NCBI RefSeq assembly: GCF_009497155.1
Contig: NZ_WINI01000004.1
Span: forward strand, 310,001-374,000
Direction of reading: 5' to 3'
Source of the DNA: Glaciimonas soli
GTDB taxonomy: Bacteria; Pseudomonadota; Gammaproteobacteria; Burkholderiales; Burkholderiaceae_D
Length of the DNA: 64,000 bases
Positions 50,882 through 59,733 of this stretch are shown one piece after another. The notes below the pieces were generated by a model that did not search any database, had not been told where the DNA came from, and saw nothing but the letters and a program-made list of their open reading frames with translations. The position numbers and the translations under genes are program-made. How positions within the stretch are numbered: the stretch's first letter is position 1; each line of letters opens with the position of its first letter.

Positions 50882-52024
50882 TTAAAATGCCTCGCCGACA
50901 TACACGTACACCGAATGGTTATCCTTGGAAAAGGCAACGTCTAAACTCACATTGACCTTGTAAGCCTTGCTCGCTTGCCAGCGCACGCCGGCACCGGCTG
51001 ATGCCATGAGTTTTTCACTCAGGAGTTCAGAAAATGAAGGAGCGATGGAACCGACACCGGCAAACCCCACTACGCCCCAGCGCTGCGTAAGTTTCCAGCG
51101 CACTTCACCTTGTGTCGCGATCAATGCACGGTCACGGTATTGTCCGGTTGCGTAACCGCGTAAATCGTTGTTTTGGCCAAACATGCAAAGGTTGGTAAAC
51201 GGTACCCGACCGCCGACCACGCAACCTGCCACACGTGCAGCCAGTACAACTTTGGCGCTATATTCCCAATAGCGATTCCAGGAAGCAGTCAACTGGCGGA
51301 AGTCGACATCGCTGCCAAAGGCCTTATTGTAAAAATTAAGATTAGCTTTGGCCGACACGCCACTGGTCGGATAAAACGAATCGTCGCGCGAATCGTATTC
51401 AATCGCAGGACCCAGCGATGCGGTGTTGAGTTTCAGATCGGCTTCCGGAATTACCGCTCCCAGCACTGGCAACGCAGACAAATCGACAGTGCTCTTCAAA
51501 TGCATATTCTCGTAGCGCATGCCGGCAAACCAGTGGTCGCCAACTTGATACAGCGCCTGTAGCAAACCTCCGGTGCCAACCTGATTCATCGGGATCGAAA
51601 CGCCACGATCACCGGCAGCAGCGCCCACGCCATAAAAATGCAAGTTCAAGTCGGCGTAAGCAAAACCGCCTAGCAAGCGCAAGCGGTTTTGCATCAGACT
51701 TGCCTGTTGAACAGCAGCGAAAGCATGGCTGCTACCAGCGTACATCAAGCCGACACCAGTGGCCCATGGACGGTCGCTTTGATTCGGGTTGTACAGAGCC
51801 AAACCCACTAGCGTTAACCCAGAACCTAAGGCCGGATTCGATTGTGGAATGGGTAATGCGACATAGCTGGGCTTACTTTCATCCTTACCGGCCAAGGCAC
51901 CAGCCTGATCAGTGCTGTCAGTGATTTCGCTAGTGGTCGCCATTGCATCGGATTGTGCGAAGCAAGCAACCGACGGATACAGTGCCGCCAGCAACCACAG
52001 CATGGAAAGCCGGCGTAAGGCCAT
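50882..52024 (-). CDS. BamA/TamA-family outer-membrane protein
   Basis: This 380-aa protein has a signal peptide ending CFAQ. No POTRA domain is seen; a 16-strand barrel fills most of the length. YDSRDDSFYPTSGVSAK and NDLRGYATGQYRDRALIATQGEVRW are Omp85 motifs, the latter near the lid-lock R-G-Y. It ends VYVYVGEAF with C-terminal Phe. It may be a POTRA-less Omp85 of the surface-antigen (D15) type. Confidence 0.8.
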   Translation of the reverse strand: MALRRLSMLWLLAALYPSVACFAQSDAMATTSEITDSTDQAGALAGKDESKPSYVALPIPQSNPALGSGLTLVGLALYNPNQSDRPWATGVGLMYAGSSHAFAAVQQASLMQNRLRLLGGFAYADLNLHFYGVGAAAGDRGVSIPMNQVGTGGLLQALYQVGDHWFAGMRYENMHLKSTVDLSALPVLGAVIPEADLKLNTASLGPAIEYDSRDDSFYPTSGVSAKANLNFYNKAFGSDVDFRQLTASWNRYWEYSAKVVLAARVAGCVVGGRVPFTNLCMFGQNNDLRGYATGQYRDRALIATQGEVRWKLTQRWGVVGFAGVGSIAPSFSELLSEKLMASAGAGVRWQASKAYKVNVSLDVAFSKDNHSVYVYVGEAF

Positions 52025-52067
52025 CGTTTAGTTCTCCGGTGAGGGAATGAGGTAGTGAACTTGCGAA

Positions 52068-53012
52068 TTACAAGAAAAGTAAACTCACACTCAAACCAAG
52101 AGAATTACCCTTAGGACGGTTTCTGGCTTCTACATCTGTGACCCAGCGAGCGCTCAGACTGGCAGGCGTACCGCCAAACTTGCCGCTCCAGGTAATGATC
52201 GGTCCAAGACCGACGGCTTGTCCCTGGAATCCATTGAGACGATCTGCGATTGGACCTTTATCATCGCCCAGTTGATAAATCACCCCGCCAACTACACCGA
52301 GGTTGGTTCCGGTTGCAACCCGTGTGGTCCACATTGCTTCAGTTACCAGCAATGGTGCGTTGGTATAGTCGGTGGCGTGATTGCGCGTATATAACTGCAG
52401 CATGCCCATCGCAGTGAATTCGCCGCCATCGCTATACAAATGGGTATAGGCGATCGTTGGCATGAAGGTCCAGTTGTTCTGCCCGAGGTTGGCGAGATTG
52501 CTGGCGCTATAGCTAGCACTTGGTGCAAATATCGACAACGACAGCGACATGTGGTCTGTTTTGCTGAAATGTTTGCCAGCGATGATGGGCGTAAGCAAAA
52601 TATCGCCTATGCCACTGGTCGAATCCGACACTCCAAAACCACTGTTATCGGTAGCGACACTGGCTTTGATCTTCACGAATTCCAGCGGCGCACCGAAAGC
52701 AGAGGCAAAATTCCAACTGCCAGTACCAGTATCCCAGATATGCGTGAAGTTAGCCATGTTGTAAGAGACGCTGGCGTCAATACCCGAACTAATCTTCCCC
52801 CCCAGCGGTACCTGACGCGAACCACCGATGTCGCCGTTGTAGTTAATGCTAGATATCGACACTCCCCACCCAGGTTCCGGCGGTACGATACCCATGTCGG
52901 ACGAAATTTGTTCCGCGGTAATAGGCCGCCCGAGTGCATATTCGGTGGCTTGACTACTGGCCGGCCACAAGGCTACCAGTGAACTTGTGATGACCAATAG
53001 TTTCCGTAACAT
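52068..53012 (-). CDS. Outer-membrane SphA/MetA-pathway-like channel
   Basis: ATG 53012 is preceded by GGGAG; the longer open frame to 53192 has no signal peptide. The 314-aa product has a signal peptide ending SSQA-TEY and beta-strand sequence throughout. YNMANFTHIWDTGTG, GIGDILLTPIIAG and GLGPIITWSGK are typical of phenol/hydrocarbon-type transporters (Phenol_MetA_deg). The substrate is unknown. Confidence 0.75.
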   Translation of the reverse strand: MLRKLLVITSSLVALWPASSQATEYALGRPITAEQISSDMGIVPPEPGWGVSISSINYNGDIGGSRQVPLGGKISSGIDASVSYNMANFTHIWDTGTGSWNFASAFGAPLEFVKIKASVATDNSGFGVSDSTSGIGDILLTPIIAGKHFSKTDHMSLSLSIFAPSASYSASNLANLGQNNWTFMPTIAYTHLYSDGGEFTAMGMLQLYTRNHATDYTNAPLLVTEAMWTTRVATGTNLGVVGGVIYQLGDDKGPIADRLNGFQGQAVGLGPIITWSGKFGGTPASLSARWVTDVEARNRPKGNSLGLSVSLLFL

Positions 53013-53364
53013 CCAATGCTCCCAATTGTGGCAAATATAAGAGCACAGCATGAAGATAAGTACCCGCAATTGCACTTGTCTCTTGGTGACCACGCATATA
53101 CCCCTTAGTGCAATGACTTTATGGGCGCAAACACCATGCCCAAACGTGCAATCAAAGCGGCCCCACCGAACAATATGCAAGTTTGCGGTCAAGGCTCAGT
53201 ATGGAAATGAACAAGCGATGCAATTTAATCGCATCACATGATTGCTCTTGAAGCAAAACCGGTAAACGACGACAGCCTGACGATTTGATATTTTGTCCAC
53301 ATCGCATTAATCGTGTCGGCAAAATTAAGGCATCGCGTCGCATGCTCACTCTGGAGGTAAACAA

Positions 53365-53778
53365 ATGAAGGTGAGCGTTAAGCCATGGCAGATAGCAGTG
53401 GTTGAAGACGATGACGGACTGCGCAGCGCCATCCTGCGCATGCTCACCACATGTGGCTGGAACTCGGTCGGTTTTCCTGCAGCAGAAAACCTGCTGCGCT
53501 CGCCCGTGTTACACGGCCTTGATTGTCTGGTACTGGATCTGTATTTGCCAGGCATATCGGGATTCGATTTTCTCGATGAAATCAAGGTCAGAGGATTGCA
53601 CATTCCTACGATTCTCATCACCGCGCAGGATGATGAAAAAATCCGATTGCGTGTGCAAGAAACCGATGCGCTATTTTTGCCCAAACCATTTAGCGGCCAG
53701 TTGTTGGCGACTACCGTATTGGAGTGCATGAAAAAAGCTGACGCCGACTTAATCACAACCAAAAGGGGGAGTCGATAA
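53365..53778 (+). CDS. Single-domain response regulator
   Basis: This 137-aa protein is a receiver domain only: acidic pair in VVEDDDG at 13-17, phospho-acceptor Asp58 in LVLDLYLPGISG, Thr in LITAQ and Lys in LPKPFSG. There is no output domain. GGAGG precedes the start. It could be a phosphorelay intermediate or sink for the sensor kinase at 56380. It faces away from the outer-membrane genes to its left. Confidence 0.9.
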   Translation: MKVSVKPWQIAVVEDDDGLRSAILRMLTTCGWNSVGFPAAENLLRSPVLHGLDCLVLDLYLPGISGFDFLDEIKVRGLHIPTILITAQDDEKIRLRVQETDALFLPKPFSGQLLATTVLECMKKADADLITTKRGSR

Positions 53779-53969
53779 AACAACACATGATCTGGCTAAC
53801 TATTGGTCTGTCAACACACATCACCAGCCATGCCATTTATACCTAGCCATAGCTGGGTACGGAAGCACGGAAATGATGATTACCATCTTGGGCAATAACC
53901 GTTTGTCTTGGCGTTTTTCACGCTGAGTCAAATGCAGATATCACATCGAATAACTGTAAAGGAACTTTC

Positions 53970-54752
53970 ATGGATCGCATGCCACTTACCATTCGGTCGT
54001 TGCTAGCCATCGCCGCCAGCTGCTTTTCTTTGACGTGCGTGGCGCAGGAGGCCCCGGCGGCTCCTGCAATTGATCCGAATGTGATCAAAGCGTTAGATAA
54101 TATGGGTGAATATCTACGCACGCTGAACACGTTCGAAATACGTACCGCATCCGTTACTGACGCGCTTCTGGGTGATGATCAGACGGCGCAATACGGCAGT
54201 ACGGCAATACTAAAAGTACATCGGCCTAACCAGCTGCAGGCAGATACCACCAATGATCGCGGCGATCACAAACTGTTGTATTACAACGGCCGCACCACCA
54301 CAGTGTACGGCCCGGATACCAAGTTCTATGCCACCGTGCAGGCACCTCCGACATTGAAAGATCTGGTACAAGTATTGGCGCAAAAATACGGTATAGAAGT
54401 GCCGCTGACAGATCTGTTCTATTGGGGCACCGAAAAAATCAGCACATCAGATATCAAATCTGCAGATTATCTTGGAGAAGCACTGGTTGATGGCCATTCA
54501 ACGTCGCACTATGCCATCCGCGAAAAAGATATCGATTGGCAAATCTGGATCGATAACGGCAACAAGCCTTTACCGCGCAAGATGGTCATCACTACAACCA
54601 GTGAAAAAACCCATCCGCAACATGCGACTTTGATACGTTGGGATCTGACGCCAAGCTTCGCAGCTGGCACATTCGATTTCAAAGCGCCGGCGGGCTCGCA
54701 CCGAATCGCCATTGAGACTGCTGACGGAAAAATCGACAGCGTTGACCACTGA
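53970..54752 (+). CDS. DUF2092 periplasmic protein
   Basis: AAAGGA precedes ATG 53970. The 260-aa protein has a signal peptide ending CVAQ-EAP and the DUF2092 pattern: ALDNMGEYLRTLNTFEIRT, YNGRTTTVYGPDTKFYATVQAP, DWQIWIDNGNKPLPRKMVIT. This is a LolA-like fold suggestive of carrying lipids or hydrophobic molecules in the periplasm. It is followed by the NV-repeat secreted protein gene. Confidence 0.85.
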   Translation: MDRMPLTIRSLLAIAASCFSLTCVAQEAPAAPAIDPNVIKALDNMGEYLRTLNTFEIRTASVTDALLGDDQTAQYGSTAILKVHRPNQLQADTTNDRGDHKLLYYNGRTTTVYGPDTKFYATVQAPPTLKDLVQVLAQKYGIEVPLTDLFYWGTEKISTSDIKSADYLGEALVDGHSTSHYAIREKDIDWQIWIDNGNKPLPRKMVITTTSEKTHPQHATLIRWDLTPSFAAGTFDFKAPAGSHRIAIETADGKIDSVDH

Positions 54753-54774
54753 CATCTATTTGCGGGAGAACGCT

Positions 54775-55239
54775 ATGAATATGAATTATCCTTTGAGAAA
54801 TCGTCTGTTTTCTATTGCGCTGAGCCTGGCGACAGCGGTGAGCTTTTTCTGCATTAGCACGAATGCTGAAGCCTTTCGCGAAACACGTGATATTGCCCGT
54901 ACCAATGTTCATGGGAACGCTAATGTGAACCGTAACGTTAACGCCAATGTAAATCGCAACGTGAATGTGAACGTCAATAACAACGTAAATGTGAATGGCC
55001 ATGGCGGCTACTACAACCATGGCGTCTACTACGATCATCCGGTCGCCACTGCGGCAGTGGTTACCGCAGGTGTCGCCGTAACGGCCGCTGCAATCGGCTC
55101 AATGGTGCGCACTCTGCCGCCAAGCTGCAGCACCGTGGTGGTCAACGGACTCGCGTATCAGAACTGCGGCAACGTGTGGTATCAACCACAATACGCCGGA
55201 ACACAGGTGAATTACGTGGTGGTTAACGCACCGCGCTAA
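54775..55239 (+). CDS. Secreted protein with Asn-Val repeats
   Basis: ATG 54775 is preceded by CGGGAGAA. The 154-aa product has a signal peptide ending AEA. A low-complexity run of alternating N and V residues (NVNRNV, NVNVNVNNN; about 45-75) precedes a hydrophobic stretch and a compact C-terminal domain with two Cys (SCSTVVV...YQNCGNVWY). Such proteins are common beside DUF2092 genes; the role is unknown. Confidence 0.7.
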   Translation: MNMNYPLRNRLFSIALSLATAVSFFCISTNAEAFRETRDIARTNVHGNANVNRNVNANVNRNVNVNVNNNVNVNGHGGYYNHGVYYDHPVATAAVVTAGVAVTAAAIGSMVRTLPPSCSTVVVNGLAYQNCGNVWYQPQYAGTQVNYVVVNAPR

Positions 55240-55259
55240 TCCATCGCGAGCATCAGAAT

Positions 55260-55294
55260 GCACGGCGTAAATATTGTTGATATTAACGTCGTGC
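55260..55294 (+). terminator. Terminator-like hairpin
   Basis: A 15-position stem (GCACGGCGTAAATAT with ATATTAACGTCGTGC; one mismatch, one G-U) and a 5-base loop are followed by a short T-rich tract. It lies 20 bp after the NV-repeat gene. Confidence 0.65.
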
Positions 55295-55690
55295 CTTTGC
55301 CGCAGCTCTTTTAATTATTACAAATTTAACATAATTGCAGGCAGCTACCAGATCCTGAAAATCACTCGCTAACAATTCCCATCCTCGTGTTCCTCCCCTG
55401 AAAGAATGCGTTTTGTAACTCACCATGCTTGATAACAAGTACACCATAGGGCAGTTCTGACTGCCCTTTAGTACATATTTCGCCCGCTAATCACGCGCGA
55501 TATTCTTGTCATCTTACGAAAGCTCCTAATATATTAATGGAAAAGATACTTCTCACATGCAACTTATTATGATGTAATATGCAATCAAAAGTAACACAAT
55601 GTAACAATTAATATAGAATCCCAATTAGCGATATCCGGCACCAATCTGCACGAGGCACGATCCTTTTGAATACCATCACGGAGATCACGC
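55295..55690. other. A/T-rich promoter region of the two-component operon
   Basis: No gene is seen. The last 150 bases are A/T-rich with TAATAT elements suited to a sigma70 promoter, but I cannot fix one -35/-10 pair. A sigma54 match (GG-N9-GC near 55636) was considered and rejected for spacing. Confidence 0.4.
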
Positions 55691-56368
55691 ATGAACACGT
55701 CAGCACTTCAGGATCGCACCGAAATACCCGTCATTCGCATAGTCGATGACGACACCTCATTCAGACGCGCACTTCAGCGCTTATTACAAGTTTCAGGATA
55801 TAAGGTTAGGGAATACGCTTCAGTCGGCGACCTGTTGCTGGCCGGGATAGGTTCCGAAGATGGCTGCCTGATTCTCGATATCCACATGCCAGGCCCGAGC
55901 GGTCTCGATTTGCAGGAAATGCTGGCTGCCGATGGCCATCCACTGCCCGTCATTTTCATGACTGGTGAGGCCACGGTGCACGACTCCATCCGCGCAATGA
56001 AAGCAGGTGCTGAAGATTTTCTGCTCAAGCCACTCGATAGCCAGGCTCTGCTAGCTGTTTTGGAAAAAACACTGAGAAATGCTGCCTGCGACTGCCAAGA
56101 ACGCCAGCGCATCGATGCACTACGAACGCGATACGCTACGCTTAGTCCGCGAGAGCGGCAAGTGTTGGATATGGTCACGAAAGGATCATTGAATAAGCAG
56201 ATCAGCGCAGCACTCGATGTGGCGGAACGTACGGTCAAGGCGCATCGCGCACGTGTGATGCAGAAAATGGAAGTGCGCACTCTGGCAGAACTTGCACGCA
56301 TCGTTGAACAACTCCATATCGTCACGGATTCTGTCGCATTGCCCTCCAGAGCAGCACGATATTCTTAA
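55691..56368 (+). CDS. FixJ-type response regulator (REC-LuxR)
   Basis: This 225-aa protein has a receiver domain at 14-130 with acidic pair at 19-21, Asp63 (LILDIHMPGPSG), Thr91 and Lys113, then a LuxR helix-turn-helix at about 150-205 (LSPRERQVLDMVTKGSLNKQ, ERTVKAHRARVMQKM). This is the NarL/FixJ transcription-factor architecture. It is followed 11 bp later by a sensor kinase gene, its probable partner. Confidence 0.93.
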   Translation: MNTSALQDRTEIPVIRIVDDDTSFRRALQRLLQVSGYKVREYASVGDLLLAGIGSEDGCLILDIHMPGPSGLDLQEMLAADGHPLPVIFMTGEATVHDSIRAMKAGAEDFLLKPLDSQALLAVLEKTLRNAACDCQERQRIDALRTRYATLSPRERQVLDMVTKGSLNKQISAALDVAERTVKAHRARVMQKMEVRTLAELARIVEQLHIVTDSVALPSRAARYS

Positions 56369-56379
56369 CCAGCAGGACA

Positions 56380-58323
56380 ATGCGAATCGGTCCTTCTGGT
56401 TATGCATCCATTTTGATGCATGCATACCCTATTCATTTGCGCACAAGCCTCAGCGCTTGTGCAGTTCTTTGCTGCTTGTCGGCATGGGCTTCGGATCAAC
56501 CGCAGACGAACACCAAGACCATCTTGATCATCAACCCTGATGGAGTACTGTCGGACAATGTACAGGTGGTTGATCGGGCAATGTATGACGTTTTTGCAGG
56601 ATCTCCGCAACACACGGAGATTCTGTCTCAGCATGTAGTGACACGTCCTGGAGTGGAGAACGAAGCAGAGATACTCGCCTTGGTAAAAGAAAAATACCAG
56701 GGACGCCATATAGACCTGATCATTGCACGCGGAGAGCCGGCATTAGACTTTGTAGAGCGCAATGGGGATTACTTGTGGCCGGGTACTCCGGCAATGTTTT
56801 TTTCCATTCCTGCAACATCAATTTACTGGCGTGCACGACCGCTTCACAAAAGCGGCATTTTCATTGACGATCATTACGCCGACACACTCGCCCTGATCCG
56901 ACGGTTGCAACCATCCGTACATCGCATTATTCAGATGAATGTTCCAGGCGCTGATGAAGAAAAGCAAATGCCGCAAACCAACCTATCGTCTGCGGCAAAA
57001 AGTGATCTGGCTATCGAAACCCTGCCTGAAATGCCATTACCGACGCTGTTAAAACGTGTGGGCGAACTACCGAATGACACAGCGTTGCTGGTAATGGCAA
57101 TTGAGGATGACCGCGATGCCCTCCTCCATTCGGCCGGAAATACATTGAAGACTATTTCGACAGCGACAAATACTCCGATGTATGGTCTCCACGAAAGCTA
57201 TATCGGCAATGGCGTAGTCGGCGGACAAGTGCCGGATCTTGTCAGCCACGGGCGCCAGGCCGCGAAGCTCGCTTTAGAACTGCTGGCACATCCAGATGCG
57301 GCACCGATATTCCAGATCACCAGGCAATCGAACTGCGTTGTCGACAATCGACAATTGATGCGTTGGCAATTTGACCCGAATACATTGCCGCAACAATGCG
57401 AACGCCGCTTTTATACACCGACCTACTGGGATCGCTTCGGCTGGCAAATAATGACGTTCATATTCATGCTGGCGGCAATTTTGGGATTGCTGCTTTTGTT
57501 ACAGGCGCAACGCCGCAGAAGAATAGGATCCGATAATGAGGCAGTCCGTCAACGTACAGCTCTCGCGCATGTCGCCAGACTGGGTAGTGTTGGCGAACTG
57601 ACGGCGTCAATTGTTCACGAAATAAACCAACCGCTCGGCGCTATTTTGGCCAATGTCGATGCTGCCACCATGATGCTGATGCAACAGAAGTCACATGATA
57701 AAGAGCTGGTAGCGATTTTGATGGATATCCGCCACGATGATATGCGCGCCAGCCAGATCATTCAGAAACTCAGGACGCTATTGAGCAAACGTACGCTCGA
57801 ATTAATCCCTCTGTCGCTTAACGAAATCATCGACGCCAGTAAAAGCCTGTTCGGCAATCTGGCAATCCGACATCACTCCACGCTGCAAGTACAGTTGGGT
57901 GAAAACCTGCCTTTGATCATGGGAGACAGCACCCATCTCCAACAGGTGCTGACAAATCTGATATCCAATGCGATGGAGGCCATGAGCCAGTTTCCGCCCG
58001 AGCAACGCATACTGACATTGATGACCGGAACGGATGAAGCAGGTTTCGTTTTACTGAAAATATCGGACTACGGTCCAGGCATCCCTATAGATGTCCTGCC
58101 CAACATCTTTGACTCGTTTTACACCACGAAGCAAGACGGTATGGGAATGGGGCTCGCGATCGTCCAAACCATCGTCCATGCACATCACGGACATATCGAG
58201 GTTTCAAACAATCCGCAAGGCGGTGCCACTTTTAGAATTAGAATTCCGGGGCTTTCGTCAACAACGGTAAGCACATTTACTCAGGATCAATCCGACAGAT
58301 TTCTATCTATGCATTTTGAATGA
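56380..58323 (+). CDS. Sensor histidine kinase with ABC-substrate-binding-like periplasmic domain
   Basis: This 647-aa protein has an N-terminal signal/anchor, then a periplasmic domain (about 45-340) resembling the ABC_sub_bind fold (TILIINPDGVLSDN, RHIDLIIARGEPAL). One membrane helix follows at about 355-378, then a kinase core: His413 in IVHEINQPLGAI, N box NLISNAMEAM, G1 DYGPGI and G2 GMGMGLAI. It should sense a periplasmic ligand and phosphorylate the adjacent FixJ-like regulator. Confidence 0.9.
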   Translation: MRIGPSGYASILMHAYPIHLRTSLSACAVLCCLSAWASDQPQTNTKTILIINPDGVLSDNVQVVDRAMYDVFAGSPQHTEILSQHVVTRPGVENEAEILALVKEKYQGRHIDLIIARGEPALDFVERNGDYLWPGTPAMFFSIPATSIYWRARPLHKSGIFIDDHYADTLALIRRLQPSVHRIIQMNVPGADEEKQMPQTNLSSAAKSDLAIETLPEMPLPTLLKRVGELPNDTALLVMAIEDDRDALLHSAGNTLKTISTATNTPMYGLHESYIGNGVVGGQVPDLVSHGRQAAKLALELLAHPDAAPIFQITRQSNCVVDNRQLMRWQFDPNTLPQQCERRFYTPTYWDRFGWQIMTFIFMLAAILGLLLLLQAQRRRRIGSDNEAVRQRTALAHVARLGSVGELTASIVHEINQPLGAILANVDAATMMLMQQKSHDKELVAILMDIRHDDMRASQIIQKLRTLLSKRTLELIPLSLNEIIDASKSLFGNLAIRHHSTLQVQLGENLPLIMGDSTHLQQVLTNLISNAMEAMSQFPPEQRILTLMTGTDEAGFVLLKISDYGPGIPIDVLPNIFDSFYTTKQDGMGMGLAIVQTIVHAHHGHIEVSNNPQGGATFRIRIPGLSSTTVSTFTQDQSDRFLSMHFE

Positions 58324-58357
58324 CAAGCAGGATTTTCCGCGAAATTACTCCAATATC

Positions 58358-59530
58358 CTACTCGCTCGGCGTCATCGCCAGGCTATCATTACGTTCGATC
58401 GCCGCCGACCACAACGTCAGGCCCAATGCAAGCACCACCACTACTACGCCGACAAAAGGCAACGTGGTCAACTGGAAACCGGCACTGATTGCCATGCCGC
58501 CAAACCAGGCGCCACCCGCATTGCCAAGATTGAAAGCGCCCTGATTCAAGGTCGAAGCCAGATTCGGTGCAGCGCTCGCGCGTTCTACTACCAGCATTTG
58601 CAACGGCGGCACAATCGCGAATGCCAGCACGCCCCAGATGAAAATCGTGATCACTGCTGGCAACGGTGTGCGCATGGTCAAGCTAAATATGGTCAGGATG
58701 ACCGCCAGTGCCACCAGGAAGGCTATCAGCGACGGCATCAAACGCCAGTCGGCCAGTTTACCGCCAAGCGCGCTACCTACCGTCAGGCCGAGCCCGAATA
58801 CCAGCAGCACCAGCGTCACAGCATGCGGCGTCAGCCCGGTGACATCTTCCAAAATCGGCGTAATGTAGGTGAACACCGAAAACAAACTGGCTGAAGCCAA
58901 CGCACTGATTCCCAGCACCATCAAGACTTGCTTATCCTTGAGCACGGCGAACTCCTGCAGCAGACTGGTCTTTTGCATTTCGATCTTTTTCGGCAGCCAT
59001 AGCGCCAACGCAATTGCCGCCAACACGCCGATCACTGTCACCGCCCAAAACGTCGAGCGCCAGCCCAACTGTTGCCCGAGGGCAGTACCAAACGGCACAC
59101 CGAGCACATTAGCCAGAGTCAAACCGGCAAACATCAGGGCGATCGCCTGCGCGCGCCGGTTCGGCGCCACTAGTCCCGCTGCCACGACCGAGCCGATTCC
59201 AAAGAACGCGCCATGGCAAAACGCAGTCACCACGCGCGCCACCATCAGCACAGTGTAATTGGGCGATAAGGCGCACAAAATATTGCCGATAATAAATAGT
59301 GCTATCAAGCTCAACAGCGCTGTCCTACGTGGCAGGTTGGCAGTAGCAATCGCCACGATAGGTGCACCTATCGTCACGCCCAGTGCGTAACCGGTCACCA
59401 GCATCCCCGCTGCCGGAATCGTCACACCCAGATCACGCGCGACATCGGGCAACAAGCCCATGATGACGAATTCCGTCGTGCCGATGCCGAAAGCGGCAAC
59501 AGCAAGGGCTAGTAGGGGCAAAGATAGCAT
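58358..59530 (-). CDS. MFS transporter, AraJ/YdhP-like
   Basis: This 390-aa protein has twelve predicted membrane helices. GIGTTEFVIMGLLPDVARDLGV, FGTALGQQLGWRSTFW and NLGNAGGAWFGG are typical of the AraJ/YdhP/PbuE drug or sugar efflux group. It exports small molecules by proton antiport. It is convergent with the sensor kinase gene, 34 bp apart. Confidence 0.88.
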   Translation of the reverse strand: MLSLPLLALAVAAFGIGTTEFVIMGLLPDVARDLGVTIPAAGMLVTGYALGVTIGAPIVAIATANLPRRTALLSLIALFIIGNILCALSPNYTVLMVARVVTAFCHGAFFGIGSVVAAGLVAPNRRAQAIALMFAGLTLANVLGVPFGTALGQQLGWRSTFWAVTVIGVLAAIALALWLPKKIEMQKTSLLQEFAVLKDKQVLMVLGISALASASLFSVFTYITPILEDVTGLTPHAVTLVLLVFGLGLTVGSALGGKLADWRLMPSLIAFLVALAVILTIFSLTMRTPLPAVITIFIWGVLAFAIVPPLQMLVVERASAAPNLASTLNQGAFNLGNAGGAWFGGMAISAGFQLTTLPFVGVVVVVLALGLTLWSAAIERNDSLAMTPSE

Positions 59531-59733
59531 TGATAATCATCCGGAAAGGGAACCGCCGACAATATGCTGCGTGGCGGTAAGAGGCGCGCATCGGGAACTT
59601 TGGTGCGAAGCGCGATTATATCAACGATGATTTATTTGCGTGAGCGCCGACAGATTTCCGACATGAAACTTGCCGGTTGATGAGGAGAGTGTTGAATTTT
59701 TTGTGGCCGTTCCAACGAGCAACAGCCGACAGC

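Noticed and set aside
55620-55660. Possible sigma54 promoter before the two-component genes
   Set aside because: The GG and GC elements are 9 bases apart instead of 10, and the TGGCAC/TTGC context is poor.
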